Shown: positions 8,311 through 16,152 of the stretch, one piece after another
Layout of the letters: each line of letters opens with the position of its first letter
Position numbering within the stretch: position 1 is the stretch's first letter
From: JAVBPE01 sp031549865
Lineage (GTDB): Bacteria; Bacillota_I; Bacilli_A; Acholeplasmatales; Anaeroplasmataceae
DNA: 64,000 bases
Reading direction: 5' to 3'
Assembly (NCBI GenBank): GCA_031549865.1
Contig: JAVBPE010000005.1
Coordinates: 75,109-139,108, forward strand
The notes under the pieces: model-generated
Databases searched by the model: none
What the model saw: only the letters and a program-made list of their open reading frames with translations
Told to the model about the DNA's origin: nothing
Made by a program: the position numbers and the translations under genes

Positions 8311-8665
8311 ACTCATTTTTTTGTTCAATTAATTCAATTTCTTCGCCATTAGGGCCGTCTAGAAAATATAATGTCAAATATGGATTTGGTTTTATTTCGC
8401 TTTTTATAAGATAACCATTTTGTTTTAAATCATCTCTTAATGTTTCTATATCATTAACCTCAAACCCAATGCTAAAACCCTTGTATTTAATTTCTTCAGT
8501 TGTTTCAATAAGTTCTAAATTAACGTTTCCAACATTTCCTAAAAATACTAGTTCTTTATCACCCATTTTTTGTCTTTTTAAAATAGGCAAATCTAATAAA
8601 CCATTATAGAATTCTAAAGCTTTATTCATATCTTTTACATATAATGTTACTAATTGAAATTTCAT
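8309..8665 (-). CDS. VOC superfamily (glyoxalase-like) protein
   Basis: A 118-residue protein with the vicinal oxygen chelate fold pattern: MKFQLVTLYVKDMNKALEFY at the start of the first beta-alpha-beta module, and LTLYFLDGPNGEEIELIEQ closing the second. Likely metal ligands are the early residues (Gln4 in place of His), Glu in NLELIE and Glu in GEEIELIE. Members include glyoxalase I, bleomycin-resistance and fosfomycin-resistance proteins; the exact activity cannot be assigned. An AAGGAG site precedes the ATG. It lies 15 bases downstream of the GH28 gene on the same strand and may be co-transcribed with it. Confidence 0.8.
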   Translation of the reverse strand: MKFQLVTLYVKDMNKALEFYNGLLDLPILKRQKMGDKELVFLGNVGNVNLELIETTEEIKYKGFSIGFEVNDIETLRDDLKQNGYLIKSEIKPNPYLTLYFLDGPNGEEIELIEQKNE

Positions 8666-8680
8666 ATTTTTTAGTCTCCT

Positions 8681-9991
8681 TTATCGATTATCATAATTAT
8701 CATTTCTTTCATCACGATTTGATGAAACACTGATTTTAAAATTATTAAATTTGATGTTTTTAACATAACTAATAATACCATATTCTTTAGAAATTATATT
8801 AACATTTTCAAATATTATATTATCTATTAATGAATCCTTAAACCCTTCAATATTAAACGCTCTACTTATATCATCATAATTATCCATATTATATGCATTA
8901 ACATTCTTTATCATAATATTTTCTACTTTTGTATTAACATCACATGTTTCTTTTAATAGGGTTTCCCAATAGCTTGGTACTTGACCTTTGTAATCAGCTG
9001 GAAGTTTACAAATGCTATAAGCAGGATTCCAATTTAAATAAATATGAAATAGATATTTAACATTGATCATTTCAATATCCTCAAATAAAATATCTTTTAT
9101 ATAACCTTTTCTTGGTTTAGATGACTTAATTCTAAAGCCACAATCTGTATTTTTATATTTCAAATTTCTAATTTTAATATTATAAACTCCTCCTGATATT
9201 TCGCTTCCAATTGTAACTCCGAATCCAGAAAGAATTGTGCAATTTTGAATTGTTATATCATGGCAAGGCCTATTAACTCTTATTCCATCAAAATCTCGTC
9301 CTGACTTTATGCATATACTATCATCATTGCAATTTGTAATACAATTTTCAATTAAAACATTATAACATGAGTCAATATCAATTCCATCTGTACTTGGACT
9401 ATCTAGACCCCTTGATTCAATTTTTATACCATCAATATGTATGTCATTAGAATATAATACATGAACATTCCAAAACCCTGATTCAAAAGATGTGAAATTC
9501 TTTAAAGTAATATACTTAGAATTTGAGATTAAAATATTACGTACTCTTTTACAATCATAATCACAGGCAAATCTTAACCCATTTTCATCATACGTTTTTC
9601 TCATTCCACCTTTTGTATCACTTCCCCAATATTTATCCCACCAATAAGGGCCATTTCCGTTTATTGTTCCTTCTCCACTTATGGTTACATTAGAGGCATC
9701 AATACAGTTAATTATCCCAGGATACCACATCATTTCAATTCCAGCAACACGAGTGAATATATCATTATATTCATCTTCTTTTATAGTGCCTAAGATTTGG
9801 GCATCTTTTTCAATATAAAATTCTATATTACTTTTTAAGAATAATGCTGCAGTTTGATAAATTCCTGCCTCAACAATGACTTTTCCGTTAACCATTGCAG
9901 CTTCATCTATTAGTTTTTGTAACATACTTGTAACGATTTCATTTCCAGTATTATCAATATTAAAATCAGATGTTTTAAAAATTTTGACCAT
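8681..9991 (-). CDS. GH28 family glycoside hydrolase (polygalacturonase-like)
   Basis: A 436-residue parallel beta-helix protein with no signal peptide, so probably cytoplasmic and acting on imported oligogalacturonides. GH28 landmarks are STDGIDID, NDDSICIKSG (the catalytic Asp pair) and RIKS. The third motif, normally GHG, reads GFG in SGFGVTIGSE, so the conserved His is replaced by Phe. The start is the ATG ending at 9991 with AAAGGATG upstream; the longer frame to 10093 runs through a terminator and has no ribosome binding site. Together with the secreted PL1 lyase it suggests pectin use. The missing His leaves activity or linkage specificity uncertain. Confidence 0.85.
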   Translation of the reverse strand: MVKIFKTSDFNIDNTGNEIVTSMLQKLIDEAAMVNGKVIVEAGIYQTAALFLKSNIEFYIEKDAQILGTIKEDEYNDIFTRVAGIEMMWYPGIINCIDASNVTISGEGTINGNGPYWWDKYWGSDTKGGMRKTYDENGLRFACDYDCKRVRNILISNSKYITLKNFTSFESGFWNVHVLYSNDIHIDGIKIESRGLDSPSTDGIDIDSCYNVLIENCITNCNDDSICIKSGRDFDGIRVNRPCHDITIQNCTILSGFGVTIGSEISGGVYNIKIRNLKYKNTDCGFRIKSSKPRKGYIKDILFEDIEMINVKYLFHIYLNWNPAYSICKLPADYKGQVPSYWETLLKETCDVNTKVENIMIKNVNAYNMDNYDDISRAFNIEGFKDSLIDNIIFENVNIISKEYGIISYVKNIKFNNFKISVSSNRDERNDNYDNR

Positions 9992-10043
9992 TAAATTCAC
10001 ATCCTTTATAGTTAAGAGTATTATAACATATTTTTTTAAAAAT

Positions 10044-10066
10044 AAAAAAGGGACATATCCCTTTTC
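10044..10066 (-). terminator. Intrinsic terminator downstream of parA
   Basis: AAAAGGGA and TCCCTTTT pair around a 4-base loop; on the minus strand a T-rich tract follows. It ends transcripts coming from the parA side. Confidence 0.65.
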
Positions 10067-10149
10067 TTGACTTTGGGCTTCAAAAGTTTCCAAAATACTA
10101 ATCCAAATTAATTAAAAATTATTTTATAGAAGTAGTTAAATAAAAAAGA

Positions 10150-10260
10150 TTATTTTGATAGAATTTTTCGAGCATTATCGTTTACTTCTATGCCATTTTC
10201 TTTTGAATATATAATTTGTTCTTCTATTGTTAAAAATTCTTTTCCTATCTTTATTTTCCC
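10150..10260 (-). other. Small open frame without a normal start codon (possible gene remnant)
   Basis: A 36-codon minus-strand frame lies directly downstream of parA and reads protein-like (KIKIGKEFLTIEEQIIYSKE, ending NDNARKILSK). It is preceded by a stop codon and has no ATG, GTG or TTG. It could start at ATA behind AGGGGAAA, or be the tail of a decayed gene. I cannot assign a function. Confidence 0.25.
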
Positions 10261-10270
10261 CTATATATTT

Positions 10271-11059
10271 TTATAATTTCATATTTTTAAATAATTCTTC
10301 TAAAACTTCCATTATTACTTTCTTTTGAGTTTTTGTGTAATAAGATAATGATTTACAATCTTTATCAAAAATAGAAATACCTTTTTGTTGAAGTGTTAAT
10401 ATAGTAGCTTTTTCAGGCATACAATTCATAATTTTTACTGAAGGAATATTTTCACTAGCAATTTTAATTATGTCTTCTAAAGCCACTGCAGGAGCAGATT
10501 TATTTTTAGAAAAACCATTTGGTAAAATATACTTTATTTTTTCTAAAGAAATATCAGTGTCCAAAAAATATTGTAGTGTGTTATAAAATCCATTAACGCC
10601 TAGCTTATTTAATTCTACTATTAAAATAACATCATCGCATAATTCTAATAGAACTTCTGAGGCTCTATTTGATGATGGTGGTAAATCCAAGAAAATATAA
10701 TCAAAACCATATTCATAAAATTTTTTAATTGCCTCAGTAAAACTCTTTTCAAATTGACGTTCTAAAGTTAGTTTTTTCGATAACATATCCGTATTAAGAG
10801 TTTTTACCGCAAATAAATTTTCTCTAATTTCTAGCATTGAATCTTCATAAGTACAATTTTTAGTGACTAGATGCTCTAAATAATTATTTTCATTTTGATA
10901 AACCAAATCTGACTTTCCAAACATTTCAAAAATAGAATTTTGATCATCAATACTAATCATTAAAACCTTTTTCCCAAGCGTTGATAAATAATTGGCATGT
11001 TCTCCGGTTATTGTAGTTTTTCCTACTCCGCCCTTTTTACAAAAATAAGAGATTATCAT
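10271..11059 (-). CDS. ParA-family partition ATPase (orphan)
   Basis: A 262-residue MinD/ParA ATPase with the deviant Walker A KKGGVGKTT at residues ~8-16, the A' box VLMISIDDQ and a Walker B-like hydrophobic strand ending FLDLPPSS. No N-terminal HTH is present, as in the small plasmid type Ib ParA class. It follows the ribbon-helix-helix gene by four bases, with its own GGAGG site, so the two form an operon. Type Ib loci pair ParA with an RHH centromere-binding protein, matching this arrangement. No replication initiator or recombinase sits nearby, so this is either a plasmid remnant or a chromosomal locus with another cargo. Confidence 0.85.
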   Translation of the reverse strand: MIISYFCKKGGVGKTTITGEHANYLSTLGKKVLMISIDDQNSIFEMFGKSDLVYQNENNYLEHLVTKNCTYEDSMLEIRENLFAVKTLNTDMLSKKLTLERQFEKSFTEAIKKFYEYGFDYIFLDLPPSSNRASEVLLELCDDVILIVELNKLGVNGFYNTLQYFLDTDISLEKIKYILPNGFSKNKSAPAVALEDIIKIASENIPSVKIMNCMPEKATILTLQQKGISIFDKDCKSLSYYTKTQKKVIMEVLEELFKNMKL

Positions 11060-11063
11060 AATC

Positions 11064-11357
11064 TTATACCTCCTTATTATCTTTCATAATTTTATCAAAA
11101 TCATCTTTTGATATTTCATATAGAAGATGTAATAATGCGGTTTCAATTATTTGTGATGTTTTTTGATCAACTAATTCTGCTTTCAATATTTCTAATACAT
11201 CTTTTGATACTTTTCCAATAATAAATTTCCTTTTAATTGGATTTTTAAACTCAAAACTGATTTCTGATTTAAAGTCATTAATATTATCTTTTTCTAAAAT
11301 AACATCTTGTGATGACTCCTCAACCCTTAATTCTAATGGGTTAATTCTTTTTTGCAT
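11064..11357 (-). CDS. Ribbon-helix-helix-like partner of ParA (ParG/ParR-like)
   Basis: A 97-residue protein with a charged, probably disordered N-terminal half, then KRKFIIGKVSKDVLEILKAE and a helix-turn-helix pattern ending LLHLLYEISKD. A basic beta strand followed by two helices is the RHH layout of ParG and similar centromere-binding proteins. The disordered N-terminus fits, since ParG stimulates ParA through such a tail. It is the first gene of the parA operon, and tandem GTTTTATT repeats lie over its promoter, where an RHH protein could bind. Assignment rests on size, layout and position, not on a diagnostic motif. Confidence 0.6.
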   Translation of the reverse strand: MQKRINPLELRVEESSQDVILEKDNINDFKSEISFEFKNPIKRKFIIGKVSKDVLEILKAELVDQKTSQIIETALLHLLYEISKDDFDKIMKDNKEV

Positions 11358-11389
11358 AGTAACAATTCTCCTTTTTATTAAATTTAAAC

Positions 11390-11410
11390 GTTTTATTTTG
11401 TTTTATTATA
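11390..11410 (-). promoter_or_regulatory. Tandem GTTTTATT repeats over the parA operon -10
   Basis: GTTTTATT occurs at 11390-11397 and 11400-11407, ten bases apart, i.e. one helical turn. On the minus strand TATAAT (11405-11410) with a TG extended -10 overlaps the second copy. This is a plausible autoregulatory operator and a miniature centromere candidate. Confidence 0.4.
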
Positions 11411-11443
11411 ACATAAAATATTGAATTTTCATAGATAAAAAAA

Positions 11444-11467
11444 TAAAAAGGGTTAAATCCCTTTTAT
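11444..11467 (-). terminator. Intrinsic terminator downstream of alkD
   Basis: AAAAGGG and CCCTTTT pair around TTAAAT, followed on the minus strand by a long T-rich tract. It lies 135 bases after the alkD stop codon. Confidence 0.65.
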
Positions 11468-11599
11468 TCGTTTATTTTATTTATATTTGTCATATTATCG
11501 ATTATGATACCATTTGCAAAATTTAGTTATTCAAAATATAATTTCTATTTTTTCATGTTTCCTACAATTTTTCAAAAAAAGCAGTGTAATATGACTATT

Positions 11600-12253
11600 T
11601 TAAAAATATTTTTTAGCTTCTTTTATACTTAATTTATCTAATTGATTTTCATACTTTAAAATAAATTCACTAACCCATTCTTTATTAGTTTTAGAGTATT
11701 CTCTTAAACTCCAACCAATTGCTTTATTAATGAAAAATTCTTTAGTTCCTAAATTATTTTTAATAATTTTTTCTAATAATTCTTTATTTGTATTATTTTT
11801 ATATCTTTGTTGAAAATCTATCGAAACTCTTTTTAACCATATATTGTCACTTATTGACCATTTAAGCATTTCAGATTCTAATGATTGATTTTTTAATATT
11901 ATACTACCTACTAAGTTATCTAAAGAATCAACTGTTTCCCACCATGATTTATTTGTTATTAACTTTTTAAGTTTCTCTAAATCAGTATCAGTTAAATTCT
12001 TAATATTAAGATTTAAGTATTCTATAGCCATATATTGTGCTTCTCTATAATCTTTACTATAGCATATATCAATAAAATCCCATGAAAATGGATACTTCTT
12101 ACTCTCTTTAAAATATGGGGTATAAAATGCTTTAAGTTCAGGTTTACGTATACCTAAAAAAATGAATTTATTAAGCATATAATCGCTCATTTTTTTTGCA
12201 TTTGTTTCATTTTTTAATTTTTCAATTTCTATAAATAAATTATCATACCACAT
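11600..12253 (-). CDS. alkD: DNA alkylation repair protein, AlkD-like glycosylase
   Basis: A 217-residue HEAT-like repeat protein of the AlkC/AlkD family, which excises alkylated purines without flipping the base. Residues matching the AlkD active site are Trp and Asp in KSWWETVDSLDNLVG, Arg in NIWLKRVSIDFQ, and Trp in KAIGWSLREYS. Length matches the family (220-240). TGGAGA precedes the ATG. The gene appears monocistronic. Confidence 0.85.
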   Translation of the reverse strand: MWYDNLFIEIEKLKNETNAKKMSDYMLNKFIFLGIRKPELKAFYTPYFKESKKYPFSWDFIDICYSKDYREAQYMAIEYLNLNIKNLTDTDLEKLKKLITNKSWWETVDSLDNLVGSIILKNQSLESEMLKWSISDNIWLKRVSIDFQQRYKNNTNKELLEKIIKNNLGTKEFFINKAIGWSLREYSKTNKEWVSEFILKYENQLDKLSIKEAKKYF

Positions 12254-12329
12254 ATTATATTCTCCACATTAATTGCTATTTGAATTTATTTTATCATACT
12301 TATAATAATAATTAAAAGAAAAGAAGAAG

Positions 12330-12425
12330 CTATTTCCTATATAACTCCTTCCTTTCATCCATTGTCATTTTAATTGCATTTACTGCCATTATTTTTTTTG
12401 TTAGTTTATAATTCGGTGAAATCAT
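12330..12425 (-). CDS. Possible 31-aa small protein
   Basis: ATG ending at 12425 opens a 31-codon frame reading MISPNYKLTKKIMAVNAIKM and ending MDERKELYRK. It is basic and amphipathic in part. The upstream GCGGTAA is a poor ribosome binding site. It fills the gap between the diadenylate-cyclase-like gene and alkD. It may be a chance frame or the tail of a decayed gene. Confidence 0.25.
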   Translation of the reverse strand: MISPNYKLTKKIMAVNAIKMTMDERKELYRK

Positions 12426-12467
12426 ATTACCGCTAAAAAAATAAATTAAAATGACCGCTTTTTATAT

Positions 12468-12496
12468 ATGATTATGTATTCCTAATACATAATCAT
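12468..12496. repeat. Perfect 13-bp hairpin
   Basis: ATGATTATGTATT and AATACATAATCAT pair perfectly around a CCT loop, 34 bases after the stop of the diadenylate-cyclase-like gene. No T tract follows on either strand, so it is not a standard intrinsic terminator. Confidence 0.6.
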
Positions 12497-12529
12497 TAAT
12501 ATTATATTAAAATTTCGATTTATAATATC

Positions 12530-13900
12530 TCAATTTATCTCAAATAATTTTATTATCATATCATCAACTGTAGTATTTTCATCTTTTTGTTCTACATCTT
12601 TTGTTCCATAACAATCAATTGACCCATCTTCTGATACTTTTATTCCTATACCTACAGTAGCAAGTAATTTAGCTGCTTTTGTTCTTCCGCCGCCCTCACT
12701 ACTTTTTGAATCTAGTTTCACTATCTCTCCTACAGCTTCAAATGAACCATCTTCTCTAAGAATCAATGCCCCATCATATGATAATAAATCTTGCCTTAAT
12801 TTTCTTGAAAGACTTACAAATTTTCTGTTATCAATGCATTTTGTTATTATTGACTTTTTTTCTTTGATTAAAACATTCGAATTAACTGTATTTAATGATT
12901 CATAAAAATTATTTCTACAATCATTTAAATACTTTTCTTTTACAATAGAAATGCAACATCCTTCTCCGGCAAAAATCATATCAAGAATTGATGAATATAT
13001 TGAACTTACAAATTTTGTGAAATCTTTTTTCAAACTTAAATCTTGGCACTTATCATACCCTAAATGCTCAAATATACTATTAGAGAATAAATTATAGGAA
13101 TAATAAATCCAATTATTATTTTTATAAACAAAAAATATACGCCTTTCTTTTATTAATAAAATTTGGCCCGTTTCAGTTAAAATCAAACCTAACATGTTCT
13201 TGCAACATCTTGAACTAAATTTTTCATATTTTTGTGGAGTAAAGATGTGTTTTCCATCTTGATGGTTTACTCCGAAATCAAATTGAATATCATTTGGTAA
13301 ATAAGTAATAAATTTACCATATTTGTTCAATAAAATTGCCGAATTAATTCCATCAGATAAATTAGCAGAAAATTTACTATCTAAAAAATTAGCATATTCA
13401 ATATCAGTATCAATGCAATCATCATCCATATCAAATAAAATACCAAAAGGCATTTTATTACCTTCATAAGTCTTTTGACTCCAACTTTTTAATTTTTTTA
13501 TTAAACTCCATATTTTATCACTGCATTCATCATTTGCTACAAAATAATTACAAATTGCTTTTTCATAGGCAGCTTCATATAAAATATTAATATATTCATT
13601 ATCAATTATAACATTTTCTTCCATTTTTTCAGTATAAATAGAAATTGAAAAAAATTCTTTTAAAATATGATTTTGAAGATTAATATCCTCTAATTGCAAT
13701 TTTTTATTAATCTTATAAGTACATATATCTTTTGTATGTTTGCCAATACAAGAAAAGATATCAATATATATATCTCCATTTTCATTAATATTTTGAACTA
13801 AATGTTTCATAGAAATCTTTCTTTCACTTTTATTAACTCTTTCATATTTATCAGGAAATACTTTTTTTTCAATATAGTTCAATATATAATTTGGAATCAT
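12530..13900 (-). CDS. Divergent DisA/DAC-domain protein (putative nucleotide cyclase)
   Basis: A 456-residue protein with a long N-terminal region of unknown fold and a C-terminal domain (~305-435) resembling the diadenylate cyclase domain. It contains EGCCISIV, then YDGALIL (DGA at 376-378), then GGGRTKAAKLLA (403-414), then IKVSEDGSIDCYG. In DisA and CdaA the equivalent tract is G-T-R-H-R-A-A; here RHR is replaced by RTK. The DGA motif and the strand pattern are kept, so nucleotide binding is plausible, but c-di-AMP synthesis is uncertain. An AGGTGA site precedes the ATG. The gene is alone, with no visible effector next to it. Confidence 0.65.
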   Translation of the reverse strand: MIPNYILNYIEKKVFPDKYERVNKSERKISMKHLVQNINENGDIYIDIFSCIGKHTKDICTYKINKKLQLEDINLQNHILKEFFSISIYTEKMEENVIIDNEYINILYEAAYEKAICNYFVANDECSDKIWSLIKKLKSWSQKTYEGNKMPFGILFDMDDDCIDTDIEYANFLDSKFSANLSDGINSAILLNKYGKFITYLPNDIQFDFGVNHQDGKHIFTPQKYEKFSSRCCKNMLGLILTETGQILLIKERRIFFVYKNNNWIYYSYNLFSNSIFEHLGYDKCQDLSLKKDFTKFVSSIYSSILDMIFAGEGCCISIVKEKYLNDCRNNFYESLNTVNSNVLIKEKKSIITKCIDNRKFVSLSRKLRQDLLSYDGALILREDGSFEAVGEIVKLDSKSSEGGGRTKAAKLLATVGIGIKVSEDGSIDCYGTKDVEQKDENTTVDDMIIKLFEIN

Positions 13901-14001
13901 AGTTTCACCTCACTAAATTAATAATATAAAGTATATTTTAATCAAATAAAAACGTGTATTTGTAATTATTTTAACATGTTTTTCGGCAAAATAATCATTT
14001 T

Positions 14002-14023
14002 TATGTCGTCAAAGTTTGACATA
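14002..14023. promoter_or_regulatory. Inverted repeat upstream of the DAC-like gene
   Basis: TATGTC (14002-14007) and GACATA (14018-14023) flank GTCAAAGTTT, giving a near-palindrome between the tenA terminator and the promoter region of the DAC-like gene. It could be an operator; no assigned regulator. Confidence 0.3.
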
Positions 14024-14058
14024 AAAAGAGACAATCTTACTTGATTGTCTCTTTTTTT
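14023..14058 (-). terminator. Terminator of the thiamine salvage operon
   Basis: AAAAAGAGACAATC and GATTGTCTCTTTTT form a long stem with a 6-base loop overlapping the last codons of tenA; the minus strand ends in a T tract. Confidence 0.85.
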
Positions 14059-14708
14059 CCATAACTCATATTCCAAAATGCCAGTTCACATTTGCTTGAC
14101 TCCCTAAATATGTTAGTTAAAATCACTTCTTCTTCCTTTGGTACAGTTTCACATAATTGGTTAGTAAATTCTATCCAAAAGCTGCAACATTTTTGATAAT
14201 CATTTGATATATAATCACATAATAAATCATTATATTTTGTTTTCAACATATATGGATTCAGTTTATTAACTTCAGTAAAAACATAATTATAGCTTAACAT
14301 GCAAGGCAATAATGCCATTAATATTTCTTTAATGTTTCCATTTTTTGCGTAATTTAACATATGATTAATATAAATTTGATTGTCATTAGATGGGCTCATT
14401 TTTTCTACTTCATTATCTGTTAAATTATATTTCTTTAAATATTTTTTTCTTATCGATGTTTCATTTTCATTTACAAAACTTAAAACTGTATAAAAAACAC
14501 GTATTTCTTCTAATGTATTTGCTTTAGTCATTGCATATGCAAAACATCTGGCATATTCCCTTAAATATATTGTGTCTTCTATTAAATATTTAAGTAATTT
14601 TTCTTCTTTTAATGTTCCTGCTGTAAACTCCTTAATAAACTCTGTTTCGATGCATTCATTCCAAATAGGTATCGAATCATCTATTATTCTTTCCATTATC
14701 TTACTCAT
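14037..14708 (-). CDS. tenA: TenA-family aminopyrimidine aminohydrolase (thiaminase II)
   Basis: A 223-residue all-helical TenA protein. Recognisable active-site positions are Asp in LIEDTIYLREYARCFAYA, the catalytic Cys in LLPCMLSYNYVF and the C-terminal Glu in SSKCELAFWNMSY. The usual role is hydrolysis of aminomethylpyrimidine breakdown products to HMP for thiamine salvage. It is the last gene of thiM-thiE-thiD-tenA, ten bases after thiD, with an AAGGAG site, and is under TPP-riboswitch control. Confidence 0.9.
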   Translation of the reverse strand: MSKIMERIIDDSIPIWNECIETEFIKEFTAGTLKEEKLLKYLIEDTIYLREYARCFAYAMTKANTLEEIRVFYTVLSFVNENETSIRKKYLKKYNLTDNEVEKMSPSNDNQIYINHMLNYAKNGNIKEILMALLPCMLSYNYVFTEVNKLNPYMLKTKYNDLLCDYISNDYQKCCSFWIEFTNQLCETVPKEEEVILTNIFRESSKCELAFWNMSYGKKETIK

Positions 14709-14718
14709 TTTTATCTCC

Positions 14719-15510
14719 TTATATTATATCTTTTATGTGTACCATATGATCAAGTGGACCTTTACCATGACCTAATGCTAAATTACTTTTCAAGCAATCA
14801 CTTATATATTTTTTTGCATTTAAAACTGATTTTTCTAATGAATAGCCTTTTGCTAAGTTACATGCTAAAGCACTTGATAAAGTGCACCCGGTTCCATGGG
14901 TATTTGGGTTATTAATTCTTTCACCATAAAACCAAGTCATATTATTATTGTGGAATAATAAATCATTTGCATCATTTATTGAATGTCCACCTTTTATTAA
15001 AACCGCAAAAGTTCCTAGATTTGATATTTTTTTTGCCGCCTCTTCCATATCTTCTTTATTTTTAATTTTCATTTTTGCTAAAACTTCAGCTTCTAAGACG
15101 TTTGGTGTAATAAGTGTAGCTAAAGGGAAAAGTTCATTAATTAAAGTATCTATTGCATCAATACTTAATAAACGTCCTCCACTTGTTGAAACCATTACGG
15201 GATCTAAAACAATATTTTTGGCATTATACTTTCTTAATTTCTTGGCAATTTCAATTATTAAATCTTTTTCACTTACCATACCAATTTTAATTGCATCCGG
15301 GAAAATATCGGTGAAAACACTATCCAATTCTTTTCCTACAAAATCGCTTGAAATATTCAAAATATCAAATACTTTAGTTGTATTTTGGGCAACTAATGCG
15401 GTAATTACATTTAATGCAAACATTTTATGTGCTGTAATTGTTTTTGTATCAGCCTGAATACCTGCACCACCTGATGGGTCTGTTCCAGCAATTGATAATA
15501 CTTTTTTCAT
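14719..15510 (-). CDS. thiD: Hydroxymethylpyrimidine (phosphate) kinase
   Basis: A 263-residue ribokinase-fold kinase that phosphorylates HMP and HMP-P. The N-terminus SIAGTDPSGGAGIQADTKT is diagnostic, followed by TPNVLEAE, LIKGGH and the anion-hole motif GTGCTLSSA near the C-terminus. Three bases separate it from thiE. It supplies HMP-PP to ThiE. Confidence 0.95.
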   Translation of the reverse strand: MKKVLSIAGTDPSGGAGIQADTKTITAHKMFALNVITALVAQNTTKVFDILNISSDFVGKELDSVFTDIFPDAIKIGMVSEKDLIIEIAKKLRKYNAKNIVLDPVMVSTSGGRLLSIDAIDTLINELFPLATLITPNVLEAEVLAKMKIKNKEDMEEAAKKISNLGTFAVLIKGGHSINDANDLLFHNNNMTWFYGERINNPNTHGTGCTLSSALACNLAKGYSLEKSVLNAKKYISDCLKSNLALGHGKGPLDHMVHIKDII

Positions 15511-15513
15511 TTT

Positions 15514-16152
15514 TTATCCTCTTATTATTTTCATTACTTCATTTTTTATTTTCATTGTTTCTTTAGTAATTTCTTTTTTTCCAAATATAGCACTTATAAC
15601 TGCAATACCAGATAAATTTATTTTTTCAAATAGTTTAATATTATCTAAGGTGATTCCCCCGATTGCAATAACTGGAATTTCAAGTTTGCATATTTCTTTA
15701 AGTATTTCTAATTTTACATTTATTGCATCTTTCTTAGTAGTAGTTAGAAACATTGCTCCAACACCCAAATAATCTGCACCTTTATTCATAGCTATTTTAG
15801 CTTCATCTATTGTTTGACATGAAACACCTAAAATTTTATCTTTACCTATTATATTTCTGATGTAACATGGATCTAAATCATTCTGCCCCACATGAATTCC
15901 ATCAGCATCAACTTCTAACATAACCTCTAAATTATCATTTATGATTAATGGTACATTAAATACTTGACAGATTTTTTTTACTTCCAATGCTTCTTTTATG
16001 AAATCTTCTTTAGATAGATTTTTTTCTCTAAGTTGAACAATTGTTGCCCCGCCTAATATTGCCTCACTAACTACTTCACCTAAATTCTTGTCATTAAGCC
16101 ATAATCTATCGGTAACTGCATAAAGAGCTAATATATTTTTATCTACTTTCAA
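15514..16152 (-). CDS. thiE: Thiamine-phosphate synthase
   Basis: A 212-residue TIM-barrel enzyme joining HMP-PP and thiazole phosphate to thiamine phosphate. Motifs are VQLREKN, INDNLEVMLEVDADGIHVGQND, GVSCQT, YLGVGAMFLTTTKKDA and VIAIGGI. The start is a TTG at 16150-16152, inside the end of thiM (14-base overlap), with AAAGGAG upstream. Translation is probably coupled to thiM. Confidence 0.93.
   Translation of the reverse strand: MKVDKNILALYAVTDRLWLNDKNLGEVVSEAILGGATIVQLREKNLSKEDFIKEALEVKKICQVFNVPLIINDNLEVMLEVDADGIHVGQNDLDPCYIRNIIGKDKILGVSCQTIDEAKIAMNKGADYLGVGAMFLTTTKKDAINVKLEILKEICKLEIPVIAIGGITLDNIKLFEKINLSGIAVISAIFGKKEITKETMKIKNEVMKIIRG

Noticed and set aside
9992..10093. N-terminal extension of the GH28 protein to 10093
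   Set aside because: It passes through an intrinsic terminator hairpin, and the ATG ending at 9991 has a proper ribosome binding site.
14948..15457. 169-codon plus-strand frame inside thiD
   Set aside because: Antisense of thiD with composition typical of shadow frames.
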